Source: Rhizodiscina lignyota
Lineage: Eukaryota; Ascomycota; Dothideomycetes; Aulographales; Rhizodiscinaceae
Direction of reading: 5' to 3'
NCBI GenBank assembly: GCA_010015805.1
Contig: ML978140.1
Coordinates: forward strand, 353,827 to 417,826
Length of the DNA stretch: 64,000 nt
The notes under the pieces are model-generated. The model was not told the DNA's origin. It did no database searches and worked only from the letters and a program-made list of their open reading frames with translations. Made by a program: the position numbers and the translations under genes. Below, in pieces: positions 45,101 through 56,568 of the stretch; within the stretch, counting starts at the first letter, position 1; each line of letters opens with the position of its first letter.

Positions 45101-46311
45101 ATGTTTACAACACGGAATGCTGATGATGCAGAATGATGGCATCTCGTGTGAGAAGGAAGCCGAAAGAGAGCAATAGTGATGGATGATATTCGGATCCGAG
45201 TAAAGCAAATACATGGTGGACTTTTGTGCTGCTGCCGCTCTGCCACTCTGCCACTCTGCCACTGCAGAATATCGCCGGTGCCGGAGCAGCAATACACTCA
45301 CGATAATTGACGGTGACATTACTCGTGCTAGTTTGTTCTGCGGGCCAGCGGCACTGGTGCCGCGAAACATGAAACTGCACAAAAGCGAAAGGAAAGGTTA
45401 TTGTATGCTTTTGCTTCGCCGGGCAGACCCGAATGGGATGTCGCCTGTGTGCGACGGGAGGGCGACACCCATGCGAATCAAGGCGAGACAGCCGAGGCCT
45501 CGCATCCCACGCGCGCACACTCATCTGCCACGCTGTTTTGCGACGTGTATGGTTGTGTAGCATCTGCCACGGTCTGAGCAATCATCCAGCTTGGTCATAT
45601 GGTTGGCGGTCAAGCGCCTGTGAGTTGTCGCTGCCTGCCACGCTGAATGTGACGGGGAGTCGCCTTGGTCGCCTGGCCGGGGCGCCAAACAGAAGCAACC
45701 GTGAAGTATTTGCTGCCTCAAGGCGGTGGAAAAGCAGTTTTCTCGGTGTTTGATTGAATGGAAGAAAACCCCACAGCCTGCGCGGAAGTCGGAGCGGGGG
45801 TCCCATTCGCATGACTCGGTGAGCGTGCTCGCCAATGCCCTGCGCACGGCCAGAGTGCTCCGGAAGATTCGCTGACTTTTCGGGGCGGTGTGGGTTGCTT
45901 TTCGCCTTGCGCGGGCTTTCTCCCGCGGAAGGAGGCGCGGCGGTGAATGTCGTGGGATGCGCAACCGGAAGAGTCATCCAGACCGATTTGCATAGTTAAG
46001 ACACTCGAGCCCCGAGGCGTGCTTCGTGATTAATTTTGCTGGCCAGCACAGCACGCGCACATAATACTGCCTTGGATCCCGCGACGTCTGTTCCAAGATT
46101 TTTGGTTGTTTGCCATCGGCCGATACCAAGCGCTGCTTCCTGACGCGTTCCCTGTATATTAGTCGCGTCTCCGTCATAGACACCGTTTACGGCCATAACC
46201 CGGAGACAGAACAACACATACATCACAACAACAACACGGCAAGATATATACTACTTAGCCACACCCAAATCCGCCGCGAAGGCGAAACCCTCCACAAATA
46301 CTTCCGCCATC
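42052..46311. other. 4.2-kb gene-poor region
   Basis: No convincing gene. Candidates I weighed: a frame at 42619-42873 with two similar segments (KEARSILKRVAPYSY and DEAFSVLERLAPHA); a possible spliced ORF at 43435-43683 joined at GTATCC (43507) and TTGCAG (43550), which would give about 70 residues; and 43995-44417, listed separately. A tandem TCTGCCACT repeat (three units) lies at 45237-45264. The last 200 bases form the promoter of the 46.3-kb gene, with ATATATA near 46245-46251. No tRNA or transposase seen. Confidence 0.45.
43995..44417 (+). CDS. Hypothetical ORF, weak
   Basis: Open frame of 140 codons starting MIQNAELASSHREL, with an amphipathic middle (INAVVTRLRQLGRLS; TSDCLDVIRVLVAQQ) and a Ser/Ala-rich second half. 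No signal peptide and no known domain. The amino-acid text is more protein-like than surrounding frames, but nothing else supports it. Confidence 0.22.
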   Translation: MIQNAELASSHRELASSNRNPPPTINIDINAVVTRLRQLGRLSVTSLRTSDCLDVIRVLVAQQATCTKATERPPDNSAASDNSWRVQTTNRKFLSTTFSEATASDLKAASALGSLAKTLSGIVRAQSKLSLCLLFSRLRP

Positions 46312-46767
46312 ATGTATTTAAGTGTCTCACCCAAATCTTCTCCCGCTTCGCCTACTCTCTCGATCGGTTTCCCATCATCCATGGAATCGATACGAAGCAC
46401 CACTTCGCACAGCGCGCCTAGTGCATCAAAAGGCAGCGCCTGTGCCTATCCCAGCTGGCCGACGGCAGAGTCCCTTCGACCGTTTGGCAGCTTCGCAACC
46501 ATTCCCTCATCCTTCATCAGCGACGCAGAGCTCTTTGGCGACGACGAATTTGGCTACGACGGCGAGGAAGTGCACGCGCCTTACCTTGAACAGCCACCGC
46601 CGCCTCCTCGCCAGTACGCCATGCCGACGCAGATGGCCATGCCACTGCTTCCGATCTTTGCTGCACCAGTAAAGACGGAGAAGAAGAGGAGAAAGAGCTC
46701 GCGAAAGCAAAGCAACCGGGCCAAGCCCATGACTCCCATCAGCGAGTCGCCAGAGACCCCCGAGTGA
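46312..46767 (+). CDS. Small hypothetical fungal protein
   Basis: Single exon, 151 residues. Ser/Pro-rich N-terminus, then a segment SFISDAELFGDDEFGYDGEE, a PPPPPR run, a hydrophobic MAMPLLPIFAAP and a basic cluster KKRRKSSRKQSNR near the end, followed by TPISESPETPE. This mix suggests a small nuclear or regulatory protein. The upstream stretch is A/C-rich (ACAACAACAACAC) with a TATA-like ATATATA about 65 bases before the ATG, which supports real expression. I recognise no family. Confidence 0.65.
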   Translation: MYLSVSPKSSPASPTLSIGFPSSMESIRSTTSHSAPSASKGSACAYPSWPTAESLRPFGSFATIPSSFISDAELFGDDEFGYDGEEVHAPYLEQPPPPPRQYAMPTQMAMPLLPIFAAPVKTEKKRRKSSRKQSNRAKPMTPISESPETPE

Positions 46768-47176
46768 ATGATGACGACTTTACGAATTCATGACAGCGAA
46801 ATGGTGAGTTCCACCACTGACGATGTGGCTCTGACACGGAAACTAATATGAAAGCAGATTTACCAATGATACCCAACGATACCATACTCATGATACCCAC
46901 TGTCCATCAAGGCAGTTTAATGTCAACGATTTCACGTCACCGCATTGCATCGCACTGCATTCGCGTTATACCTTACTGTCGCTGGTCGACAAAGGTGAAG
47001 TTGGAACAAAGTTCCATGCCATTTCTTATTTAGAAGGCGCAACATTCCTCGCGCCTTCCTCGCGCACCACCGAACGGCTCTCTCCGTCGGCGCGCAAACT
47101 TCATCACCTTTGTTCCGAGCCACGCGACGGCAATCATGGAGATTTAAGTCTCATCTTCGTCTGGCGTTCGGCCGCT

Positions 47177-47587
47177 TTGGCGGTCGACGTTCCTCATCAC
47201 GGACCACGGCAGCAATCTCAATGCACGCACGGGTCTCCGACCGGCGGTGCGCAGCCGTTGGGAGTGGAAATTGCAAATTCGTCATTCAGCGGACCGCTCT
47301 CGCGTCCTGCCAGCCACAATCACTCGCACGAGCTGGCGCTCGGTCTGGAGAACCTCGTCGCGATCCTGAAGCCCTACGCGCATCGCATCGGTATGGTGTC
47401 CATACGCGATGCGCAAGCAGTCAGGGGAAGATTCGAAGGACTGGAGGCAAAGGAGAGCACTGGCGGCTACCAGGACGGTCTAGCCCTCTTTAAGAGGCAA
47501 ATGTTGATGTCTGGCCTTTTCGGCAGGCAGAGCAGGGTTTCTGATGATCGTGGATGGAGTGTGAAGGTTGGTGCATGGATCGATTAA
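47177..47587 (+). CDS. Hypothetical ORF, weak
   Basis: Open frame of 136 codons from MAVDVPHHGPRQQ. The middle is helix-like (SHELALGLENLVAILKPYAH; RDAQAVRGRFEGLEAKE). No domain, no signal peptide. It may be a fragment of a fast-evolving gene or chance. Confidence 0.28.
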   Translation: MAVDVPHHGPRQQSQCTHGSPTGGAQPLGVEIANSSFSGPLSRPASHNHSHELALGLENLVAILKPYAHRIGMVSIRDAQAVRGRFEGLEAKESTGGYQDGLALFKRQMLMSGLFGRQSRVSDDRGWSVKVGAWID

Positions 47588-47904
47588 GAATCGACGGCTG
47601 GAGCGGGACGCAGCGGCCCCCGGGCGGGAGGGAGGCTTGAGCCTTGACGAGCAGAGTATGGCGCGGGCGCTTAAGCCTTGTCGCCCAGGCCCATCGCGGG
47701 ACTTTATGCAATACATGCAAGACAGTCAACAAATATCAATGAAATTGATAAGACACTATTCCAAAAATCCCAGGTGAAAATGCTGCAAGCTCGTATTGCC
47801 ATTGGATGATTTTCCTTCGTGATGCTGAACACTAAAAAGCCGTCACGACTATCCCAGCCTCACCCGTAACGCTCGAGTCAAGCAGACCTGCCTCGTCGCG
47901 GGAA

Positions 47905-48381
47905 TGGAGAAGGTTTCCGCTAACCCTTGGAGATGTGTTTAAAGGATGCTCGCATGCTGGCAGATCTGATGGCGAGAGGCTGCACGACGATCAAACCATC
48001 ACAGACCGTCTCTTAAAAAAATTGCGTGCAGGTACCCATGTGCGGTGATATCTTAGGCGACCTCACCGATCAAGCAGGTCAAAACGAAGGCATGTAAGCA
48101 ATATTCGTGAAAATGGAGCTTCGTCCGACGACGAAGATAATCCAGACAATGGGACAACTCATGTTTCTCCTGACGAGTACATGTCGGCGACGTTGGAGCT
48201 GCGGCCGTCGCTGCATCCTTATGTACCGTCGCGTGGTGGAGAGCTGTCAGTATCCTCAAAGGACCGACGAAGACGCAGCTGCAGAGAATTCTCGGAAGCA
48301 GCGAAGCCTTCTCTGCGCCGGGACATGTCGCAAGATTTATCGATAAAAGCCTTGAAAGCCTCACCTGCAAGCCCCGGCTGA
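47905..48381 (+). CDS. Possible two-exon hypothetical gene
   Basis: Two stretches in the same reading register read like protein but are separated by a stop at 48046: MEKVSANPWRC...RLLKKLRA up to about 48030, and SSDDEDNPDNGTTHVSPDEY...KALKASPASPG ending in TGA at 48381. An intron 48031-48118 (GTACCC to GGAG) would join them in frame. The donor is weak. Composition is hydrophilic. No domain is recognisable. Confidence 0.25.
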
Positions 48382-50088
48382 TATAGCGCAGGGAGCTGCC
48401 GAACCCGGTCGAGATGTGATACCGATTTCTAGAAGCTCAAAGCCATGTAGCCATGGACGGTATTGCAAGAGGCGACTGTCGCACTCAAGGCACCTGGGGG
48501 CGTCGAAGCCCCTCTTTATCCAGGTTCTTTGGCAGGCCGACGCTGAGGGAACGGTGATTCATTTGATTGATTGCATGGCTTGGGACGCTCTAGTCTTGGG
48601 CAGGATACACCACGTCCACGCGATGCTGCCAGCCCACCATCATGCACCACGCTGTTCCTACAGCCCGCGAGCTCGACGAGGACGACGGCTTGGTAGAGAG
48701 CTCCGCTCGTGTAGCAACGTGACCTGCCGTGCCATGCGTCCTGAGCTGGTTGTTGCTGTCGTGTAACTCGACCTGGTCACCGACCTCCTGTTCGGCGGGC
48801 AGAGCGCTCAATAATGCGCTGTCCCAGGCGGCCCTTGCGGTTGGGAGCGCAAGCTATCCGAGGGAGTCGCCGCACTCAATCTGATTCATCGGCGGCTTTT
48901 GTGCCCACTGCTCTCCTTTTATGTCCTGGAGCACCGCCTCCGTGGCCGCAAGCAGCAAGTCTCAGGGCGTTCGCGACAGACAGGGCGGCGAGGGTCCAGC
49001 AGAGGAGTGTGTGTGGCTTATGGTGTTGTTGGAGCGTCGAGGGTAGGGGCACTGCTATTTTTGCGGAGGCCATGCGCGCCCTCCCATTGGCGGGCGGGGG
49101 GCAGCGCGGCGGCCAAGTCCATGACCCGAAAATGCAAAGCGTCGCGCCATTCACAAGAAGCATGTGAGCATGGCCAATGGTGAGCATCGCACAGCTCGTC
49201 CACCCTTGCCGTTGCTCATCTTTGTGGGCTTCGAGGAGCGTTGAGCGGGCAAATGGGCAGCCAGCAGCACGAGGCTCACCACTGATTGCCTCGCCGGCCG
49301 ACGAAGCTCTCCTCACTCTCGTACCGCGTGCCGGCAAATCCTCATGGCTCCTGCTGCACTCTCACCTCGACCTCCACTTTGCCCACCCCGGCTCGTGACT
49401 TGCACACGCCGACCTCGACGCTGATTGCACCACCCATCTCCCCGGTAGGTAGATGCTTTTCCTTCTCTGCGCTTTTAAATTATCATGTCTTGAAACCTCT
49501 CGCTCCTCTCGCTCTGCTTCAGACCGCTGTGGAGGAGGACTGATTCATGAACGAGCGGGCTCTGACGAGAGCACTGTTCGTCGCCCACCAGCTCTAAGCG
49601 CCGGCATCTGATTCGAGGCAGCCGTGAAGCGAATTCAGAACTTCGCTGAGTGGTACCTCCAAGCGCCCTGCTGCACATATCCTCCACAGTTCCTGCACGT
49701 TTTGACCCTTCGTTGTACCTATTCTCCTCCCACCCTCAAAGCAGGCGGGCGCATGCAGTTCCGCCCACACACGGACGACACCCCCAGGTTGAGGCTTGTG
49801 CCATTGCAATTCGAGTTGCACATTCGAAAGAAAGGCTTGTCTGCTGGGCCAATCTCAAACGCACGCTTCAGAGCCGGCTTCCCTTGTCCTGGCGCACGAG
49901 AGACGTAGGGTAGGTACCGCATCGTTAAACCCTCCGATTTTATATACCCATATATGCTCCACACCACCCCAATTGCTATTCCTGGTGGGATTTTTTTTTT
50001 CGTTACAGCCCTACGCCCGACCTCATGCCATCGAACATCTTCAACTGGTATAATTCTAACGTCGTGCCTAGCTAGTCGGCCTGCGGTT

Positions 50089-53000
50089 ATGTCTTCCGTC
50101 GGACGGACGCGCTCTGCGTCTCGATCGTCGAAACGGTCAGATGTCCCACCACCACCTCCTCCCCCTCCACAGCCGGTCTTGACGCCGCAACACGACGGGC
50201 GATTAGAAGCTTGTGCTGCGAGCGCATCCTTCTTCTTGTATGCGCAACGAAATGTAATCCTATGCCTTCACCACGATACCCTCAATATCGAGCGACGCTT
50301 CGACCGACACCAAGACGATGTTATGTGGATAGTTATTGATAATGTGAGCGATCATGGAGCTGGAAGATTTGTTGTCAGCTACGATGTTGGGCAGATAGCG
50401 ATTGTATGGGATCTCATGACCGGTGACGAGGTTGCGAGATTCGAATCGTATGAGGATCTTCGAAGTGCAGCGTGGATGAAGAATGGAAATGTCGCGTTTG
50501 GTAAGAGATATCTTGCTAATATGACGCTTATTCTGTGTCGCTGACAGACGCGCAGGTAATGCTGTTGGCAACGTCATTCTTTTCGAGCCGTCCACTAAGG
50601 AACATCTTTCGACGAGGACGATATATGACCCCATAACCGCACTTGCCCCAGGATCAGACAACCACACATTTGCAATAGGGTAAGGTATCCTCTGCTGCCT
50701 GTGGATCACTCTGCTTGACGCTAATGGCCCTCAAAGATATCAAAACGGCACCATTTTCATTGCAAAGCTCCAGCCAACCTTTACTATTCTTCACACAGCA
50801 TCCAGCTCAAGATATCAGCGAGATAATCCGCTCTCTGTGGTCGGCCTTGCATGGCATGGCTCCTCATCGAAGCAAAAATCTGACATGCTGGCGAGCCAAA
50901 CCGCAGATGGTGACTTGCTTGTTTGGAGCGTGCCGAAGCAGCAAGGAGCCGATGCGCCCAGCATCATCAGAGAGCTTGGCAACTTTCAAGGACGCGGTCC
51001 CAGTCAGTGTTGGTTCGGTTGGTCCAAAACCGGGCGCATTGTGCAGTTGCAGGAAGGGTGAGTTTCTCAGCAGAGCCTCTATGATTTGGCCCCAATGCAC
51101 CTTCGGCGACTTCTTCTAACAATTCATTACAGGCAAACGCTCGCGCATGATGTACGTACGAAAAAGGTAGTGAGCGTAGCAGTACCGACGATCGATGGAA
51201 TAATCGGAATGGCAAACTTCGGTCCGACCGCGACCGTGTTTACGCTTGGTCGTGGTCATACGGTTCAGCAGTACGACATTAATCCAGCCAATACACCCAT
51301 GCTGGTCCGGGAAGCGCATCATGTATTGGCCAATTTGCCGCCGTCACCCCCTAATTCGATCGAGGAGCAAAGGGCCGCCGAAAGAAATTCGAAAGGGTCA
51401 CGGGGCTCCGGTTCGGCAATGCCAGTCTTCTTGGAGGCGGTGAGCAGTGAAGATGAGGGACCCCAGGGCATGTCGCCTCTGGCAAAGATATCTCAGGAGA
51501 TCGATGCTATCGAGGACGAGATGCGTGATCAAGTTCCTCCTATGGCCAGCCCAGTCTCCAGCAGGAGCTCTGTTACCTCCAGCACCCGCTCGTCAGGTCG
51601 CCGATCTGGCGGGAGCAGACATCGAAACGACCGCACGACATCGCGTAAAGCACCCTCAATCTACTCTAGTACCTCCGGAGCTCAAAGTGAGACGACCTTC
51701 TTCTCTTCAGGTTCCAGCATCCGAAGTGGATCGTTGGCCAGTGGAAGAGAGAGCGTCTCGTTGAGATCTGTGTCATCAGCAGCTTCTTCGAGACACGGTA
51801 CCTCAAGATTACGACAAGAACTCCTCCGCAGTCCCGACGAAGCTAAGCAGACCAAGTTGATGGACCTGTTCCCTTATGTCAAAGCGCGCCTGAGTGAAGT
51901 TGAGTTCAGATCTCCGAGATACGAAGGCCTTTCAGTGGACGACCTAAGACTGCAAATGCTCAGCATTGTGTTTGGATGGGACGAGGATATTGAGGATCTC
52001 ATCCATGACGAGCGTAAGTGTTCCGCGCAAATTAATGACAACCGTAGTAACGTTTGGTCAAATAGATTCCCGGCATCAGCCTGGAACAGCCAGCTCCGTC
52101 CTCTTATCAAAGTGGCTCGGCGACTCTGAAGCGGACATGGCAGCAGCAATGATTGGCTCCGAATCGATGACTTCCGACGACTGGATGTTCCTCGCTCTCA
52201 GCAGCATGAGCAATTCGCAAAAGTCACAGAAGAAGGTCGCAGAGACTTTCGTACAGAGACTTCTGGAGAAAGGCGATATCCATCCTGCAGTGGCGATCCT
52301 CCTCGGGCTCGGTGAGCCAAGCGACGCAATTGAGGTATACGTGTCGACACATTACTTCATGGAAGCAGTCCTTTTGACCTGCTTCATATACCCGCGAGAC
52401 TGGCAACGAATTTCACATTTGGTGAGGAAATGGGGTGAGAGAGCGGTCATTGAGAAGCAGCCTAACCTTGCCGTTCGCTGCTTCTCATGCACGAGCATTG
52501 AAGCGTCCGAAGCGTATCTCTCACCTCGTGCACAGGATGCCGCTTATGCCGCCCAGCAAGCGCACATTTTGGGTGCTCTCAGCCCCCCACTGTCACCTCC
52601 AGGCTCCTCGGGCCTACCACAGAGGATGAAGCCGGAAATGGCTGGATTGAAGCTCATCACGAACTTTAACAACCAAAAGCAAAATCCAGCGACTGCGATT
52701 GGTGTCACGCCAATCGCTGAATCAGCTATCACTCCCGGCGGCGCGAATCTCAGACCTCGTCGTATCGACCCAATGTCCGCACGAACTGCTACCCCTGGCG
52801 GCTATACTCGAACCCGTATGCCATCCCAGTCGAGACTTGATCGAAGCGCCATTGCAGAACACACTCCTCTTGCTACAAATACACGATCGGCGTTGCCCTT
52901 AACTGCAGTGCAAGCTTCCAGAGACGCGTTCGACCGACCATCATCGCGTGCGAGCAGGACCAGCAGAGCTCACTCTCTCAGCAGCGCTGCAAGCGTGGCA

Positions 53001-55694
53001 AGCGCAGCAAGCCGGAGCGGAGACCTGAGGCCACCTGAGCAAGAGTTATCAGTGCTGAGTCCAGTAGCTTATGACCCTAAGGCACCCAAGCAAGCTGAAG
53101 CGCTTCCCTCGCCAGCGCATGGAGTGTTCGACGCACTGAAGTCTAGAAATAGGTCACGGAACGACTCTCGAGGACGCAAGCCGGACAGTCTGGATCTCAG
53201 CCTGAAAGATGCCGTAATTGTTGAGACTGGGCCTGAGACTGCGGACACTGGCTACCAGACAGAAGTCACTGAGGCGACGACTGCATCGCGCTTGACCGCA
53301 GAACGCCTTGGGGCACCAAGCCCTCCGTTGACAGGTGTGAGCTTGGCAAGCGCCAAGGTCAGGAGTATTGACAACTACATTAGCAGTCTCCAGGAAGCAA
53401 ACTACTATGCTGAGCAGCAACGACAGGTAGACAGAGAGCGCGCCTCGAGCCGTGGGGCCAGAGCTCCAAGCAGAAATCGCCATCGCGAACACTCGGAGAA
53501 TCGCGGCCGTAGCAACGTGCGATATATCAAGTCCGCGAAGCGCTCACCTTCGTCACCCGTGTCAATGTCCCCTGATGACCCTGCACTTCAGGTCACCAGA
53601 GACACTTTTGACGATGAGAATTTCTACAGAGTTACGTCTCCAGTAGATGCCGCTCCAGCGCCCAGAGGACGTAGCAGGAGCCATCCACGAGGAACATCGA
53701 AGCAGCGATCTGCCTCTAAGACCTCCAGACGACCCGAATCACCTGGAAGTATGAGATCAGGCCGGTCATCAAGCAAAGTGAAGCCATTGAAGATTCCTAG
53801 CCGTCGCACGAGTCCGGATAGGAACTTGCTCAGCGCTACACGTGGCAGAAGCCAGCTTCGCGAAGGGTCCTTCCAGCGATCGCCATCGTCACCGCTGCCC
53901 ATGTCCGCACAAGCTCAATTCTACAAGGACGATGAGGTGGATGACAAAGCTCACTCTGCGGGCTCGGCTGGGTCTGGCTCTGATCGCGAGCGTGGTGAAG
54001 GCCGCGAACGGATCGGAGAACGTGTGAGATCCCGCCAACGAAGCACCAGCCGAAGGCATGACGGTCGATCGGCGAGCAACCGCCGCGAAAGATCTCCTGA
54101 CCGCCATCGGCCGCGAGAGCGATCGGTGAGCAGGAATCCCGCAAGGGAACCACTTCCCGACTTGTCAGAGGAAGGTTCAGGCTCGCCCCTACCTCGCAAG
54201 GCATCGACAAGGACGGCATCAAGGTCTCGAATGCCCAAGCTGCAGACAAATCTCTCTGACAGTCTTCTTATGACGCGAAAGGCGCTCGCTGCAAAGGAGC
54301 TTGAGGAGCGCCGCTTGTCTCTTGCACGTCGCACGCCCGCACCGGTTACCCATCCTGATGAGATTGAGAAGAGCCGCTCTCCATTGATGGCACGCTCTCC
54401 CCTGGCGATGACTGACTCGATCCAGACGCCGCTCTCAGCAATTAGCGATCGCCGACCAGAGTTCCCAGCTATGCCTCCTCAAGACAAAGTCACTGGAACG
54501 TCCACCTCATCTGTCCCGATCGGCCTTCCTGCGACCCCTCGTGCGATGAGGCATCCCAAGTATATGACTGCTGATCCCAACGAAGCTGAAGATGTTCCTG
54601 CCATCCCAGAGATCCCCAGCAACTTTGCACAAAGGGGAGAAGATCTCAGCAAGGAAGCTGAAGACGTTCCGACACTACTCCCAGCAACGACCTTTGGCCA
54701 GAAGGCACCACCGCGGTCTGCTTCCGTGCCACTCGAGCGAATCGCTGGCCAACGTCGTGGCTCTCTTGGTAATAATACTTCCTCACACGTACGGAAGAGC
54801 TCGGCATCGGGGCCGGTTGTAGTCGCCAGCATCGATGAGACCATCTCCGATAGCCAAGTCGTCATCATCGAGGAACCAACTTCTCCTGCCGCCCCTCCAC
54901 CACTCCTCCCAGAGCTCCAACACCTCGCCGGACCTCCTCCACCTCCACCTCCTCCAAACGTGTACCAACGGCGCACCGAGAACAATGGCGGCGCACCCAG
55001 CGGCGTCATCAACATCGCCATCGACGAGAATGGCCCGCTCGAGCGCCATGGCACCCCGGCCACCGCTTCAACCACAACTGGCACCGTCCCAACACTCTCC
55101 AGCTCTTCTCGCGCAACTACACCAGCCATCGACTCCATGCGCGGCCCCACCCCCTCCGCATCCCCTCAGATGCACCGCCGCGGCCGCGGTTCCGTTGGCG
55201 GCGACCTAGGAAGCAAATTCCGCAACGTGCGCGACCGCATGCGCTCAACGAGCCGCTCGCGCGTCAAGTCCCCTCCTCTCGAGAGCTTCACACCCTCACC
55301 GTACGAGAGTGTCACCATGCCGACCAACTTTCCCCCGCAATTTCAGCGCACCGCCAGCCCGCCCCAGCCAGCGCACGACTACCAGAGCATGATGCCGCCG
55401 CCCCCTCCGCCTGTCCCGAGCCTGCCAGTGCATGAGGGTGAGATGGGTGCGTTGGTCGAGGTGCCGAGTAAGAGCAACACGCCGGCACCGTATGGGGGTT
55501 ACAGGAATCCTAAAGAGATCAGGGCAAATATGGCGGCTGAGCAGCAGGTGCCCCAAGAGAGCTTGGAGCAGCAGCCGCCGAGCAAGAGCACCACGCCGTA
55601 TCAGGGGTATAGGAATCCGAAGGAGATCAGGGCGAATATGCCGCCTGATATGCTGCAGCAGGGGGTATACCAACCGCCGGCTAGTATGATGTGA
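50089..55694 (+). CDS. WD40/alpha-solenoid protein (GEMIN5-like architecture) with long disordered tail
   Basis: Five exons: 50089-50500, 50556-50679, 50737-51057, 51133-52013 and 52066-55694, giving 1,788 residues. After a poly-Pro stretch (residues about 18-30), a WD40-like beta-propeller covers about 40-370 (for example QIAIVWDLMTGDEVARFES and TADGDLLVWSVPK). Then a Ser-rich linker, and an alpha-solenoid at about 580-720 with SKWLGDSEADMAAAMIG, WMFLALSSMSNS and HPAVAILLGLGEPSDAIEVY, an arrangement seen in GEMIN5-like proteins. The remaining 1,000 residues are disordered, Ser/Arg/Pro-rich, with RS dipeptides, poly-Pro, and two near-identical copies of GYRNPKEIRANM near the end. The role is unknown. 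RNA or vesicle scaffolding are options, but neither is shown. Confidence 0.9.
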
Positions 55695-56568
55695 GCACGG
55701 CAAGTGCGAAAGAGGTGTGAGAAGAGTTTTCCATGAGAATCGCGGTGTTATGAGCATCGCACTTTGGCACGCGTTTGCATGACGGCTACGCGCAGCGTCT
55801 CGGGAGTTGGCGCTTCACTTCTCAGCGCCCTTTTTATTCCGAAAGCAACAGATTTGCATCTAACGGCCTCCTCCATTCACCATTCGAGTATCTTGGCATG
55901 TATATCCTTTTCTCGCGATGGTCCGGGCGGACCTCGCGTCTATTATGACGATGAGCGTTGCTTTTTGGCAATTTGTCTTTGGCCATTTCGGAAAAACGCA
56001 CACACATGGCTTTCTTCTTACCTCACATTCATGGCGGATACCCTTCTGAGACGACGACGACACCATTCTATTCATATTGAAGCCTTTTTTATTCTTGTTA
56101 TATTTCAGCGAGCAAGCGAACGAGCGAGCGAGCGAAAGGGGAATGCAGCGGAATCCCAAATTGTACATATCGAGAAACTGCATTCCTCACTGCGACCATT
56201 TTGGTATTCACTTTATCTGACGAGCGATTCAACTTCTCTCCTCTATTCCTTGCTTCGAGCGGAAACGTCTACACGAAACAGACCAAAAAAGATAGGACCA
56301 AGCCTCGCGGCAACACCTTTCGCTTCTTGTCAGAGCTCAACGCTCTGATCCTCTTGCTAATGCTTGATAGCGGGCGTTGGCGCGTGTTCGAATCTTTTTT
56401 GAAACTTTCTAAGTCGCTCATTCCACACACGTGTATGTAGGCGCTTGGATAGGAAGGAGTGAATCGTATGGTTTCCTCAAATGTTTGTGTGTCCACAACA
56501 TGTGATGCTGCTGTGAACTTGGCCAGGTGTCAGTCCAGTCGTGCCATGAAGTCTTTGCGGAGTGCTGT
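55695..56568. other. Shared 3' region of WD40 and UPF3 genes
   Basis: About 870 bases between converging genes. A GCGA-type microsatellite (GCGAACGAGCGAGCGAGCGAAAG) lies near 56109-56137. A plus-strand frame of 194 codons (55764-56348) has no domain. I see no gene. Confidence 0.5.

Larger units (their letters stand above)
46768..50088. other. 3.3-kb gene-poor region and promoter of the WD40 gene
   Basis: Holds two weak ORF candidates (47177-47587 and a possible spliced one at 47905-48381), listed separately. The rest (48.4-49.9 kb) is G/C-rich with many accidental frames. Close to the WD40 start, GGTGGGATTTTTTTTTTCG...TTACAG (about 49980-50007) looks like a pyrimidine tract and acceptor, so a leader intron is possible. 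Confidence 0.4.

Noticed and set aside
45237-45264. Three TCTGCCACT units as a CRISPR-like or regulatory array
   Set aside because: Tandem units with no spacers, just a short microsatellite.
48416-48766. 116-codon plus-strand frame
   Set aside because: Cys/His/Arg-rich text typical of random G/C-rich frames. No domain.
55764-56348. 194-codon plus-strand frame downstream of the WD40 gene
   Set aside because: No domain, odd composition, spans a GCGA microsatellite and the shared 3' region of converging genes.
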